64,000 bases of DNA from Chryseobacterium salivictor (GCF_004359195.1 NZ_CP037954.1:2976001-3040000), one strand, 5' to 3'. Positions 26,383-36,121 are shown, counted from the stretch's first letter. Made by a program: numbers and translations. Notes: a model not told the origin generated them from the letters alone.

Positions 26383-26558
26383 AAAACATAATTCAAGAAA
26401 AAAATTTACTTCCACTTACCTTTCAATATTTAGAGGTTTTTGAAAAGGAAAAATTTAAAGTAAGTAATAATATTGTTTTCTACGTAAAATGTGAAATGTG
26501 TTCGACAGATTTTTACAAAAGAACAAAACCTAATAAAAATCTAACAAGATTAATATGA
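26379..26558 (+). CDS. Small CxxC ORF coupled between ATP-grasp and SPASM genes
   Basis: The protein has 59 residues. The ATG at 26379 overlaps the ATP-grasp stop (ATGA), and its own TGA at 26556 overlaps the ATG of the SPASM gene at 26555 (ATGA), so all three are translationally coupled. The sequence is Lys-rich with VKCEMCSTDFYKR, a CxxC that could bind metal. It is too small for an enzyme; a recognition or adaptor subunit, or a scaffold for the two maturases, is possible. No family recognised. The double coupling makes a chance ORF unlikely. Confidence 0.7.
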   Translation: MKNIIQEKNLLPLTFQYLEVFEKEKFKVSNNIVFYVKCEMCSTDFYKRTKPNKNLTRLI

Positions 26559-27640
26559 CATTTTTTAATTTTTTTAGTAATATTCTAATAACAAAAGGAG
26601 CCACTAGAATTCTGATTTCTGATTTGCAAAGAAATATTTCAGAATTACATTCACTAGAGTTCAACGATATCCTTGAAGAATTAAAATATAATTCAATCGA
26701 AGATATAAGTATGAATTTTGATCTAAAATCCAAAAAAGAATTTCAAAAATATTTAGATTTTTTATTAAATAAAGAGTATGGTTTTATTACAGAAAATGAT
26801 TGGGATAAAAATTTCCCTCCGCTTTCTTACGAATATATAAATTCTAGTTCAATTTCTAATTTATTTGCTAAAATTAGTGATATTTCATTTCTTCAAAAGA
26901 TAAAACAATCCATTGAAAAACTTCAAGTACAACATCTTATTATCCATTTTGACAAAAAATTAAGTTTAGCAGAGATAGTTGGCATAGATAGAATATTTGA
27001 AAAATCTATTCTCCAAGGCATAGAAATCTATTCTCATTATCATAAAGCTATTAACTCCACATTTATTAATGATTTGAATCTCAAAACTGCTAGAATTTAT
27101 AATTTAGTTTTTTATAATTGTAATGAAGCTCCATTTCAAGTCGAAGATAAGTATAGGTTCGATTTAACATTTACTAATCAAAGCATTAAAATGAATTCTT
27201 GTGGTAAAGTAGATTTAAAATATTTTAATACCAATCTACCAAAGGTTTTAGAAGCCATTAACCACAACTCTTGTCTCCACAAAAAAATTTCAATTGATTC
27301 TGAAGGAAATATCAGAAATTGCCCGTCAATGCCTCAAAGCTTTGGTAATATAAAAGACACATCCCTCGAAGAAGCTTTAAACCACAAAGATTTTAAAAAA
27401 TACTGGAACATAGCCAAAGACGAAATAGAAGTATGCAAAAATTGCGAGTTCCGTTACATTTGTACAGATTGTCGTGCTTATACCGAACAAACACATAAAA
27501 ATAAAAATGGTTTAGATATTTCCAAACCACTTAAATGCGGTTATGATCCCTATATTGGAGAATGGGAAGAATGGAGCACCAATCCATTAAAAGAAAAAGC
27601 AATCAAGTTCTACGGTATGCAAAATTTGGTAAAAAAATAA
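26555..27640 (+). CDS. Grasp-with-spasm SPASM-domain peptide maturase
   Basis: The protein has 361 residues. The C-terminal SPASM domain has the expected Cys series: NSCLHKKISIDSEGNIRNCPSM, then EVCKNCEFRYICTDCRAY and a final KCGYDPYIGEW. The N-terminal half is shaped like a radical SAM partial barrel, but I see no CxxxCxxC cluster motif, in line with the divergent partner of grasp-with-spasm systems (TIGR04193-like). It probably binds auxiliary Fe-S clusters and acts with the ATP-grasp enzyme on precursor 5. Confidence 0.85.
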   Translation: MTFFNFFSNILITKGATRILISDLQRNISELHSLEFNDILEELKYNSIEDISMNFDLKSKKEFQKYLDFLLNKEYGFITENDWDKNFPPLSYEYINSSSISNLFAKISDISFLQKIKQSIEKLQVQHLIIHFDKKLSLAEIVGIDRIFEKSILQGIEIYSHYHKAINSTFINDLNLKTARIYNLVFYNCNEAPFQVEDKYRFDLTFTNQSIKMNSCGKVDLKYFNTNLPKVLEAINHNSCLHKKISIDSEGNIRNCPSMPQSFGNIKDTSLEEALNHKDFKKYWNIAKDEIEVCKNCEFRYICTDCRAYTEQTHKNKNGLDISKPLKCGYDPYIGEWEEWSTNPLKEKAIKFYGMQNLVKK

Positions 27641-29839
27641 ATGAAAATTAAAACCTTCCCTTTCTACAAACAACCCGACACCAAAGACTGTGGACCAACA
27701 TGTCTTAGAATCGTCAGTAAATACTATGGTAAAACCATTCCCTTACAACAAATCCGTAACCTTTCAGAAACCACAAGAGAAGGAAGTTCTTTACTTGGTT
27801 TAAGCGACGCAGCGGAAAATCTAGGTTTTAGAAGTTTAGGAGTTCAGGTAGATTTCAACACGTTGGTAGAGGAAGTTCCCCTTCCGTGTATCGTACATTG
27901 GAACAAGCAACATTTTGTAGTTGTTTATAAAATTGATAAAACAGGAAAAGTTTATATTTCAGATCCAAGTTATGGTTTAATCACCTATGAAAAAGAAGAA
28001 TTTATCAAATTTTGGATTGGGGAAAATGCCACCGAAAATACAGAAGAAGGAATTGCCCTTTTATTAGAAACAACCCCCGCTTTTTTCAAAAATGAATTTG
28101 ACGAACAGGAAAGCAAAGCCAGCTTTTCTTTTCTTTCAAGGTATCTTTTCAAATACAAATCCCTTGTTTTTCAGTTGGCAATGGGTTTATTGGCAGGAAG
28201 TTTAATGTCGCTGATACTTCCGTTCCTTACCCAAAGTATCGTAGATGTGGGAATTCAAAACCAAGATTTGAATTTTATTTATTTGGTTTTGCTCGCACAA
28301 GTAATGCTTTTTCTCGGAAGAATGGGCATCGAAGTCATCCGAAGCTGGATCCTACTCCATCTCTCTACAAGAATCAATATTTCCATTATCTCCGATTTCT
28401 TTATCAAGCTGATGAAACTTCCCATCAGTTTCTTCGATACCAGAATGACGGGAGATATTATGCAGCGTATTAACGACCATCACAGGATTGAACAACTCTT
28501 AACCAATTCTTCACTCAATACTTTATTTTCGCTAGTCAATTTGATTATTTTCAGTATTGTATTGCTGTTTTATGATTACAGATTATTTTTAGTTTACTTA
28601 ATCGGTGCGGTTTTATATGTTGTTTGGATTACTTTTTTTCTCAAAAAAAGAAAAGAACTCGACTACAAAAGGTTTTCCCAAGTTTCCCAAGAACAAAGTA
28701 AAGTCATTGAATTGATTAATGGAATGCAGGAAATAAAAATGCACAATGCCGAAAAACAGAAACGTTGGGGTTGGGAGTTTTTGCAGGTTAAATTATTTAA
28801 AATTCAAATAAAATCCCTTTCATTAGAGCAATGGCAATCTGTTGGTGGAAATTTCATCAACCAAATTAAAGATATTTTGGTGAGTTTTCTTTCCGCAAAA
28901 TTGGTTTTGGAAGGAAATCTTACTTTGGGAATGATGCTTTCCGTACAATACATTATTGGGCAGTTGAACAGTCCTTTAATGCAGCTGATTGATTTTATTA
29001 AGCAAACACAGGATGCCAAAATTTCTTTGGAAAGATTAGGTGAAATACATGATAAAGAAGATGAAGAAAATGCTGATGAACAATATACTTCCGAAATTCC
29101 GCAACAAGATATTGAAGTACAAAATCTCTCCTTTCGATACGTTGGTTCAGATGCTTTTGTTTTTGAAAATCTGAATCTGAGTATTCCTTATCAAAAAACT
29201 ACAGCCATTGTCGGAGCAAGCGGAAGCGGAAAAACAACCTTACTAAAATTATTAATGAAATTTTACGAACCAAACGAAGGTGAAATAAAATTAGGAAATA
29301 CCAAACTCAAAAATATTTCTCCAAGAACTTGGCGGGATCATTGCGGAGTTGTTATGCAGGAAGGTTATGTTTTTAATGATACCATTGCCCAAAACATTGC
29401 TGTTGGCGAAGATTATATTGATAAAAATAAATTGCGAAAAGCCGTTGAAATTGCCAACATTAAAGATTTTGTAGAAGGTTTGCCGTTAAGTTACAATACA
29501 AAAATTGGCAATGAAGGAGTTGGAGTAAGCGGCGGACAAAGACAAAGATTATTTATTGCAAGAGCAGTTTATAAATCTCCAGAATATATTTTCTTCGATG
29601 AAGCGACGAGCGCTTTAGATGCCAATAACGAAAAAGTAATCATGGAAAATCTTGAAAATTTCTTCAAAGGAAAAACGGCTATTGTGATTGCTCATCGATT
29701 ATCAACCGTAAAACACGCCGATAAAATCGTAGTGTTGGATAGAGGAAAAGTTGTGGAAGAAGGCAATCACTCAGAATTAGTGGCAAAAAAAGGAGAATAT
29801 TACCGACTTGTTAAAAATCAATTGGAACTTGGAAACTAA
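27641..29839 (+). CDS. C39 peptidase-containing ABC exporter
   Basis: The protein has 732 residues. The N-terminal C39 peptidase (1-145) has catalytic Cys in KDCGPTCLRI and His in PCIVHWNKQHFVVV. A membrane domain with six helices spans about 165-450. The C-terminal ATPase has Walker A GASGSGKTT, signature VSGGQRQR, Walker B YIFFDEATSALD and H-loop IAHRLST. It cuts leaders after double-Gly and exports cores. It directly follows the SPASM gene and overlaps the HlyD gene. It is the only intact exporter here, so it probably serves all the precursors. Confidence 0.93.
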   Translation: MKIKTFPFYKQPDTKDCGPTCLRIVSKYYGKTIPLQQIRNLSETTREGSSLLGLSDAAENLGFRSLGVQVDFNTLVEEVPLPCIVHWNKQHFVVVYKIDKTGKVYISDPSYGLITYEKEEFIKFWIGENATENTEEGIALLLETTPAFFKNEFDEQESKASFSFLSRYLFKYKSLVFQLAMGLLAGSLMSLILPFLTQSIVDVGIQNQDLNFIYLVLLAQVMLFLGRMGIEVIRSWILLHLSTRINISIISDFFIKLMKLPISFFDTRMTGDIMQRINDHHRIEQLLTNSSLNTLFSLVNLIIFSIVLLFYDYRLFLVYLIGAVLYVVWITFFLKKRKELDYKRFSQVSQEQSKVIELINGMQEIKMHNAEKQKRWGWEFLQVKLFKIQIKSLSLEQWQSVGGNFINQIKDILVSFLSAKLVLEGNLTLGMMLSVQYIIGQLNSPLMQLIDFIKQTQDAKISLERLGEIHDKEDEENADEQYTSEIPQQDIEVQNLSFRYVGSDAFVFENLNLSIPYQKTTAIVGASGSGKTTLLKLLMKFYEPNEGEIKLGNTKLKNISPRTWRDHCGVVMQEGYVFNDTIAQNIAVGEDYIDKNKLRKAVEIANIKDFVEGLPLSYNTKIGNEGVGVSGGQRQRLFIARAVYKSPEYIFFDEATSALDANNEKVIMENLENFFKGKTAIVIAHRLSTVKHADKIVVLDRGKVVEEGNHSELVAKKGEYYRLVKNQLELGN

Positions 29840-31133
29840 AAAAGACCTATTAGATAATTTAGAACTGCGGTCAGAAAACGTGCAGGACATTCTCACGCAA
29901 CCGCCACATTGGATGATCCGATGGGGAAATTCACTTATTTTGGTGATTTTGGGAATGATCATTTTAATGAGTTATTTCATCAAATACCCCGAATTTATTC
30001 CTGCTTCAATTATTGTTACCTCTCAGAATCCACCAGAAAAATTAGAAGCAAGAATTAATTCTAAAATCGAAAAAATATTTATTAAAAATCAACAAGAAGT
30101 AAAAAAGAATGAGATTTTGATGGTTTTGCAATCCACTTCAAATTATCAGGATGTTTTAAAACTCAAAAAGTTGGTAGATTCTATTTCTCCCAATCAAATT
30201 TTCTCATTTCCTATTAATGAAACTTCAAGATTCAAATTAGGAGAATTACAAAGTGATTACAATACTTTTGCAAAAGCTTTTCGGGACGAAAAATTATTTA
30301 CACGACTTCAACCTTATGCGCCAGAAAATTTAGCCGCTAATCAAGGAATTTCTGAATATAGAGGAAGAATTTCTACGTTAAGACAACAAAAAAATCTAGA
30401 GCTTGCAAAATATGAATTGAGTAAAAAAAATTATCAGCGTTCGCAGGAATTGTTTAATCAAGGAGTCATTGCTGCGATGGAATTGGAAAACGAAAAAATA
30501 AAATTCCTTCAAGCACAACAGAATTTAGAAAACATCAATATTTCTTTATCTCAAATGGAAGAAGGAATTTCTAACCTGAATAAGACCAAAAGCGGAGCTT
30601 CCATCAATACTGAAAAAGATAAAATCACTTATTCTTCGCAAACTTTGCAATTATTTGAGCAGTTGAGAAAATCACTGAAAGATTGGGAACAAAATTATTT
30701 GCTCATTTCTTCTACAGACGGTATTGCAAGTTTTCAACAATTTTGGGGAGAAAACCAGTTTATAAAATCCGGCGATGCCGTTTTGTCTATTTTGCCGAAA
30801 GATAAAGCGGCTGTTGTAGGGAGAATGTTGGTTCCATCAGCAAATTCCGGAAAAATTGCCCAAGGACAAAAAGTTTTAATAAAATTAGATAATTTCCGTT
30901 ATCAGGAATTTGGCATCGTAGAAGGAAAGGTTCAAAATATTTCCTTGACTCCCGATAAAGATGGTAATTATTACGTGGATGTTGTTCTTCCGAAAGGGTT
31001 GAAAACTTCGTACAACAAGCAACTACCATTCGACAAAGAACTCAAAGGTAACGCCGAAATTGTAACTCAGGATTTAAGATTGATTGAAAGATTCTTTTAT
31101 CAGATTAGAAAATTGTTGGGGTATCAAGTTTAA
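29808..31133 (+). CDS. HlyD-family periplasmic adaptor of the exporter
   Basis: The protein has 441 residues and overlaps the exporter gene by 32 bp. A single membrane anchor at about 39-59 (LILVILGMIILMSYFI) is followed by a lipoyl-like beta segment, a long coiled-coil hairpin (about 165-260, NLELAKYELSKKNYQRSQEL) and a beta-barrel region near 330-420. It links the ABC exporter to the outer membrane. No TolC-type outer-membrane gene is in the window. Confidence 0.88.
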   Translation: MLKINWNLETKKDLLDNLELRSENVQDILTQPPHWMIRWGNSLILVILGMIILMSYFIKYPEFIPASIIVTSQNPPEKLEARINSKIEKIFIKNQQEVKKNEILMVLQSTSNYQDVLKLKKLVDSISPNQIFSFPINETSRFKLGELQSDYNTFAKAFRDEKLFTRLQPYAPENLAANQGISEYRGRISTLRQQKNLELAKYELSKKNYQRSQELFNQGVIAAMELENEKIKFLQAQQNLENINISLSQMEEGISNLNKTKSGASINTEKDKITYSSQTLQLFEQLRKSLKDWEQNYLLISSTDGIASFQQFWGENQFIKSGDAVLSILPKDKAAVVGRMLVPSANSGKIAQGQKVLIKLDNFRYQEFGIVEGKVQNISLTPDKDGNYYVDVVLPKGLKTSYNKQLPFDKELKGNAEIVTQDLRLIERFFYQIRKLLGYQV

Positions 31134-31285
31134 ATAAGTACATCAATATTAGCTTTTTGATTGTATTTTTCATGCGCAACCGCAAAAATTGTACTTTTAC
31201 AATTCAAAAGATATTTGCTTGTTTGCAAATTCAAAATCATTTTCAAAGGTATATTTGAACAATCGATAAATTCTAAAAAAACAAA

Positions 31286-31825
31286 ATGAGAAAATTATTA
31301 TTTTTTTTGGCAATATCATTTACATCGTTTGTATTCGGTCAAACCAATTGTGAATCTCTCAAGAAAGAAAACGAAACGTTGCAATCGACAAACAAAACTT
31401 TATCATCAGAAAATGAATATTTTAGAAAAGCACTTGATATTAACAAGCCTATTCTTGATATTGAAAAAGAAAATTCGTCATTCAAAATAACAAAAGTCGT
31501 TGGGAATAAAGCCGAAAAAAGCATAGCAATTACATTTCTTGTTTAAGCAAAAGATGAGAACAAGAAAATGTCGATTACCGATGTCACTATTATCGATATT
31601 GAAGGAAATGATTACAAAATAGATTTTTATAAATCCAGCTCACCTCATCCGGATTTAGTATTGAATGTACCGATTAAATTAACGTTTTCATTCAAAGATG
31701 TAAAAAATGAACCATTATTTCTCAAACTTTTCAGGTTCAAAACAAATTCGAATTCTGAGAAAAGTCCTCTCGGAGGAATAAGATCTAATATTGAACTACG
31801 TGATATAAAAGTTCTTTGGAATTAA
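31286..31825 (+). pseudogene. Secreted coiled-coil protein gene interrupted by in-frame TAA
   Basis: Frame 31286-31546 encodes a signal peptide (FFLAISFTSFVFGQ), a coiled coil (CESLKKENETLQSTNKTLSSENE) and the start of a beta domain ending KSIAITFLV, then TAA. The same frame continues without shift to 31825 (AKDENKKMSITDVTIIDIEG onward). One base change would restore a 179-residue protein. It is either a fresh nonsense pseudogene or two translated pieces. Function unknown. Confidence 0.7.
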
Positions 31826-32020
31826 TAATACATTGAATACTAAAATTCAAGGTATTAAAATATAGACTCGCAACCTCTTTTCAAAAACATCATCAGCCAA
31901 AGCCCGGAATGTTTTAGAAATGTGGTTGCTCCAATTTTCGCAAAAATGCGTTTTCGACCAAAGGGAGAAATTGCATTTTTGCCGCCCGCCTCAATAGCTA
32001 TCGGGGTTTTACGGTTTGTT

Positions 32021-32830
32021 TTACAACTTTATAGGTTGAGATTGAAAGCTTTTCAGATTAAGGAAGAAACCTCTGTTTTCAGTCATTCCGTTGCGGAAAA
32101 GATTCCATAACAAAGAACTTCCCATTTGTGCCAATGTTGAGTTGATATACAAATCCTGCTTTTCCAATGCTTCCGCCAAACTACAACTTGGTGTATCATC
32201 TTCTAATTCAGAAATCTTTAAAAGTTCGCCAAATTCTTCCGTTACAAAAGGTAAATTGACAACCGCTTCATATTTATCGGAACTGGGTTGTTTGATATTT
32301 CCGATTGTGGAAAGCAAAACCTGCCCCGAATATTGGCTATTCCCAAAATCCATCCAATATTTGCATTGATTTCTGTATAATCTCCTACCCTCTTTTAATT
32401 CATTTAGAATTTCAGCAATTTCAAAACGAGATTTTACATTATCCACACACGAAATATAAATTGCAGACTGCATATTATTCTGTACTCTTCCCAAATCATT
32501 TTTTTCAAATTTGTGGGTTTCTGCTTTCCAATTCGTTCCGAAAAAACGATTAATTCTATTGATTAGCGCAACGGATTTATGCAATCCCAACTCACTTTCT
32601 GCAAATAATTGTCTTCCCAAATTCGCGTCAGTAATCACATCATCATCCCATAATCTTACCGATAACCCAGCATGATTCAGTTCGGTTAAAGCATGGTTCA
32701 TTCTTGCCAAAGCCGTTAAAACCTGCGAACCTGTTCCGCCTGCTCCGATTAAATTTACCGTTACAGGATTGGTAGGATTGAGCAAATCGTTATCGGTAAA
32801 ATGGACTTTTATTTTTTCTGAATTTATCAT
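32021..32830 (-). CDS. PRTRC system ThiF family protein
   Basis: The protein has 269 residues. It is a Rossmann-type E1-like fold with nucleotide motif NLIGAGGTGSQVL near residue 25, the DDDVITDANLGRQLF acidic/Arg motif, and SCVDNVKSR. It ends PSCSLAEALEKQD..QPIKL, the part duplicated as a remnant at 4837. PRTRC genes occur on plasmids and integrative elements; their exact role is unknown. It overlaps the PRTRC B gene by 4 bp. Confidence 0.9.
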   Translation of the reverse strand: MINSEKIKVHFTDNDLLNPTNPVTVNLIGAGGTGSQVLTALARMNHALTELNHAGLSVRLWDDDVITDANLGRQLFAESELGLHKSVALINRINRFFGTNWKAETHKFEKNDLGRVQNNMQSAIYISCVDNVKSRFEIAEILNELKEGRRLYRNQCKYWMDFGNSQYSGQVLLSTIGNIKQPSSDKYEAVVNLPFVTEEFGELLKISELEDDTPSCSLAEALEKQDLYINSTLAQMGSSLLWNLFRNGMTENRGFFLNLKSFQSQPIKL

Positions 32831-33570
32831 TGCAATAATTCTTTTAATGTTCTGTTATTTTTTACTAAAATTTCTTTCGGGAAAATTTCTTTTGTTTCAA
32901 TCTGATTTTTCCAAAGATTCACGCAATTTTCTTTTATCGGATTATGATTATGCATCAAATGGCTGAAATATGAATTGAAAAAATAATGCTCCCAACTTTC
33001 GGTAAATTCTTCCAAAGAAGCGGAGTTTTTAATTTTCACATCCACCGTTCCCATGCAAACATTTCCGTTTTCATACACATTGAAAAATGGAGCGTGGAAA
33101 AGTGGTGTATTTTCTTCGGGGCGTTCATCAGTTTCTAAAGCGAAAATTTTTAAATTCTGTTTATTAGCAATCCAGAGAAGTGACGGAACATTTGATTTTC
33201 CGTTGGGAATATTCAGATTTTTCACAAAAAACAAATCTCTATCCTGCGCTTGGGTAAACCAAACTACTTTTCCGTTTTCGGATGAATTGATGTGAAGGAT
33301 ATTTTGAGAAATAATTCCTTTCGGTTTTAGAAAATCTTTATCCTTTTTATTCTGAATATTGAGAGTTTTAGAAAGTCTTTGTGCTTCTCTCACAGTCAAA
33401 GGATGCGCGTTGACTGGATTTCCGCATTTATCCATATCGAAAAACTCCACATAAGTTTCTGAATTTGGACTTTCAGTTTGATAAAAAACCAATGCCGATT
33501 TTGGGTGATAGAGTGTCCCAAAATTGTTAGTAATATCAATGATTTCGTTTTCAGTTTTATCATTTTTCAT
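32827..33570 (-). CDS. PRTRC system protein B
   Basis: The protein has 247 residues. It starts with an NFGTLYHPKSALVFYQT region and contains PPLLWIA-like segments (SVPSLLWIANKQNLKIFAL), LFHAPFFNVYENGNVCMGTV and the C-terminal WEHYFFNSYFSHLMHNHNPI, the conserved pattern of PRTRC protein B. It lies upstream of the ThiF gene in the usual order. Molecular function is not known. Confidence 0.9.
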   Translation of the reverse strand: MKNDKTENEIIDITNNFGTLYHPKSALVFYQTESPNSETYVEFFDMDKCGNPVNAHPLTVREAQRLSKTLNIQNKKDKDFLKPKGIISQNILHINSSENGKVVWFTQAQDRDLFFVKNLNIPNGKSNVPSLLWIANKQNLKIFALETDERPEENTPLFHAPFFNVYENGNVCMGTVDVKIKNSASLEEFTESWEHYFFNSYFSHLMHNHNPIKENCVNLWKNQIETKEIFPKEILVKNNRTLKELLQ

Positions 33571-33628
33571 ATCGTTAATTTTTATTCTTTTGATTTTATT
33601 TAATGAAATACATTCATTTTTCTTGAAA

Positions 33629-34810
33629 TTAACTTCCTAATACTGTTGAAAGTTGAATTAAAATCTCAAACAGACGGTTTTCAAAATCAAGACTATTTTT
33701 ACTAATATCACTTCCGTTAAAAGCTTTAAAAATCATTGGTTCTTGCAATTCTGAATATTCGTTGAACTCATTATTTATACAGCCGATAAGATTTTGATAA
33801 ACCCATCCTTTATCATCAGCAAAAAAAGAAACATATTTATCCATTGAAACAACCGTTTCTTCATTGTAATATTCCTCTCCTTCCCTATTTTCTTGTTTCG
33901 GAACATTATTAAAATGAGCATTTCTGAAATAACGTTCTTCGGGATAATCGTTATAAAGCTGAAATACCTTTTTTGAAAGTTGAAAGCACTCTTCATCAAA
34001 ATCGTCTTTGGGTTTAAATTTTTCAAGCCGTTTCCCAAATATTTCTAAATTTTTTCGGTGCGAAATTTTCTGCTCCATCAAATCCCCAATCATTTCTGAT
34101 TGTTGAAGTTCTTTTTTATAGAGATGATTTTCGTCTATTTCTTCGTCCTGGTCAAGCCAATCCGCCAGCATTTCATAATTCCAATACAGATAAGAATTTT
34201 CTTGTCGGTAATATGGAATATCAGCATTTCGGTATAAATAAAAACAAACAGACAAAAGTAATTGAGCTGATTTTTTTCTTTTTTTATCTTTTAGCATATT
34301 ATAAAGCGGAATGACTGGAATGTAAAAAAGGGTTGAGGCTGTACTGCATCTTTCTTCACTGATGAAATAGGTTTTGTTCTCTTTCTGAATTAATCGAATA
34401 TTATCCCAATTTTTGATTTTGCTTTTCAATTGTTTTTCAGTATCAAACAGTGAAAGCGCAATATTATAAGGATATTCAAACTCTTTTGTTGGCATTGGGT
34501 TTATTCCATAGTGATTTGCCAATCGGGAAAGAGATTGGTAAAAATCCCTTTCCGTTTTGGTAATTTTTCTGCCATTTTGTTGAGTTGTTGCAGTTTCATC
34601 TTCTTTCAGTTTTGGCAGAAAAGTAGTTTTCAGAAAACCATTGGAAGTTTCTTTATCGGAACTGATTTCCTTTGGTCTTTTTGGATTTCTGAAGTGTCTT
34701 TTTCCTGTTTCATCCAATCTGCAAATTCTCCCAATTGTCGGTGAAGTTGCTTCTGTTTTTTTTCTTCGGGTGGTTTTATTACTCCCGATATGGTTTTGGG
34801 TTGCATTCAT
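33629..34810 (-). CDS. Hypothetical protein of the PRTRC locus
   Basis: The protein has 393 residues from the ATG at 34810; an alternative ATG at 34837 adds nine residues. The Lys/Arg/Thr-rich N-terminal 100 residues look disordered; the rest is charged and helical with no motif I recognise. It stands between PRTRC B and C, the position often held by a PRTRC-associated unknown gene in Bacteroidetes. Function unknown. Confidence 0.6.
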   Translation of the reverse strand: MNATQNHIGSNKTTRRKKTEATSPTIGRICRLDETGKRHFRNPKRPKEISSDKETSNGFLKTTFLPKLKEDETATTQQNGRKITKTERDFYQSLSRLANHYGINPMPTKEFEYPYNIALSLFDTEKQLKSKIKNWDNIRLIQKENKTYFISEERCSTASTLFYIPVIPLYNMLKDKKRKKSAQLLLSVCFYLYRNADIPYYRQENSYLYWNYEMLADWLDQDEEIDENHLYKKELQQSEMIGDLMEQKISHRKNLEIFGKRLEKFKPKDDFDEECFQLSKKVFQLYNDYPEERYFRNAHFNNVPKQENREGEEYYNEETVVSMDKYVSFFADDKGWVYQNLIGCINNEFNEYSELQEPMIFKAFNGSDISKNSLDFENRLFEILIQLSTVLGS

Positions 34811-34888
34811 TTTTATTTTGCTGTTAATTATTTGCAAATGGCGATTGACTTTAAAGTTATTTGCTAAAAGCCAATCGCAAGAAGCATT

Positions 34889-35107
34889 TTAGCCTTTTGT
34901 TCCCATCACGCTTTCAAATTTGTACTGAATCGTATCATCTTTAATTTGCGGTACAGAAACTTTGGCATTAGTTAGAATTGGGTACGAATTGGCATAAAAA
35001 TTCATCACGGATTCTACACTCCATTTCGGTTCGGGATCGGTCAATCGGATTTCTTGCCCGTTGTCTTTGATAATAAAAACTCTTTCTAATTGGGTTGCTA
35101 ATAACAT
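34889..35107 (-). CDS. PRTRC system protein C
   Basis: The protein has 72 residues. LERVFIIKDNGQEIRLTDP and MNFYANSYPILTNAKVSVP followed by YKFESVMGTKG match the short PRTRC C family (TIGR03738-like). It is small, beta-rich and possibly ubiquitin-like in fold. It is located just upstream of PRTRC B/ThiF on the same strand. Role unknown. Confidence 0.9.
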   Translation of the reverse strand: MLLATQLERVFIIKDNGQEIRLTDPEPKWSVESVMNFYANSYPILTNAKVSVPQIKDDTIQYKFESVMGTKG

Positions 35108-35132
35108 AACTTTTTGATTTTTAAATTAAATT

Positions 35133-35660
35133 TTAGGACTGGTTTTCAGTAAAAAGACTTGGCGCAAAATGTCTTTCACATTCATCCTGTTTTTTACGGA
35201 TAATTTCAGCGTAATCGGGAAATTCCGAAACTTTGGGAAGTGCAGACCAAGCTTCTTTGTACTTTTCTTCTTTTTCAAGTTCTTCGGCTTTCAGCAAAGC
35301 ATCTTTAAACTTTTTCTCTTTGGCTTCCTTATCTTTTTGCTCCTTATCGGATTTTCCCTTTTCCATTGCCGAGTTCTTTTTGGTTTCTTCGAGTTGCTTC
35401 ATAAAACTTTCCATATCCACCATTAATCCCGAAGCAGTTTGTAGCGGTGTAGTTATACTTTCAAAAAAACCGTTGTCCAATTCTTCCGCTGTTCCTCGTA
35501 AATTCAAGGGTGGAATAGTTTTCCTCGCTTCGTCCCCGCATTGCTCGTTTTTGAGCAATACGGAAACAACATAATTGTTTTCTGTGGTTTGGGTAAATGT
35601 GATTTGTAAATCACCTGTAAGGTTGATATTGGCTATTTGTCTGAAAAAATTAGTTTGCAT
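35133..35660 (-). CDS. PRTRC system protein E
   Basis: The protein has 175 residues. The N-terminal domain has FTQTTENNYVVSVLLKNEQCGDEARKTIPPLNLRGTAEELD, the PRTRC E pattern. A highly charged coiled-coil linker (about 95-135, KKNSAMEKGKSDKEQKDKEAKEKK in part) precedes a helical end. It is first of the PRTRC genes after SSB. Function unknown. Confidence 0.88.
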   Translation of the reverse strand: MQTNFFRQIANINLTGDLQITFTQTTENNYVVSVLLKNEQCGDEARKTIPPLNLRGTAEELDNGFFESITTPLQTASGLMVDMESFMKQLEETKKNSAMEKGKSDKEQKDKEAKEKKFKDALLKAEELEKEEKYKEAWSALPKVSEFPDYAEIIRKKQDECERHFAPSLFTENQS

Positions 35661-35725
35661 TTTCGTTAAATTTTAGATTATAAATTTTGAATTTTAAATG
35701 ATTGTTTGTGTTCAATTAATGAAAA

Positions 35726-36121
35726 CTAAAACGGTAAATCATCCTCTGTTTCATCAATCAAAGCGGTTGCATTTTGAGGTTTTGCCGTTGGTTGTTCTTC
35801 CATATCAATTTTTTTTCCACCTCCGTGTAATTTGATGTTTGAAGTGTGGAAATTCAATCCCGAGCGGATTTCTCCGTCTTTTCCAATCCACGCACTCGAA
35901 CTTACTCTACCCGAAAGCTCCACCAAAGCACCTTTGGTAAGGATTTTTGCTACGTTTGCGCTAATCCAATAGGAGCAATTATAATAACTCGTTTGTTCTA
36001 TGCGTTCGCCTTGTTTGTTTTTGTAGCTGTCATTGATGGCTACTGAGAAATTCACGACTTTTTTGTCATTTTTCAAAGTGTTGATTTCTGCATTTTTGGT
36101 AATTCTTCCAATGATGTTCAT
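35726..36121 (-). CDS. ssb: Single-stranded DNA-binding protein (element-encoded)
   Basis: The protein has 131 residues. The OB fold begins MNIIGRITKNAEI and contains the NFSVAINDSYKN and WISANVAKILTKGALVELSGRVS segments. The C terminus ETEDDLPF is the acidic, Pro-Phe tail that recruits replication proteins. Placed upstream of the PRTRC genes, it most likely serves replication or transfer of the element rather than being the chromosomal SSB. Confidence 0.92.
   Translation of the reverse strand: MNIIGRITKNAEINTLKNDKKVVNFSVAINDSYKNKQGERIEQTSYYNCSYWISANVAKILTKGALVELSGRVSSSAWIGKDGEIRSGLNFHTSNIKLHGGGKKIDMEEQPTAKPQNATALIDETEDDLPF

Noticed and set aside
31826..32020. Plus-strand 62-aa ORF (31922-32110) overlapping the ThiF 3' end
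   Set aside because: It is antisense to the well-supported PRTRC ThiF gene and to its conserved downstream sequence.
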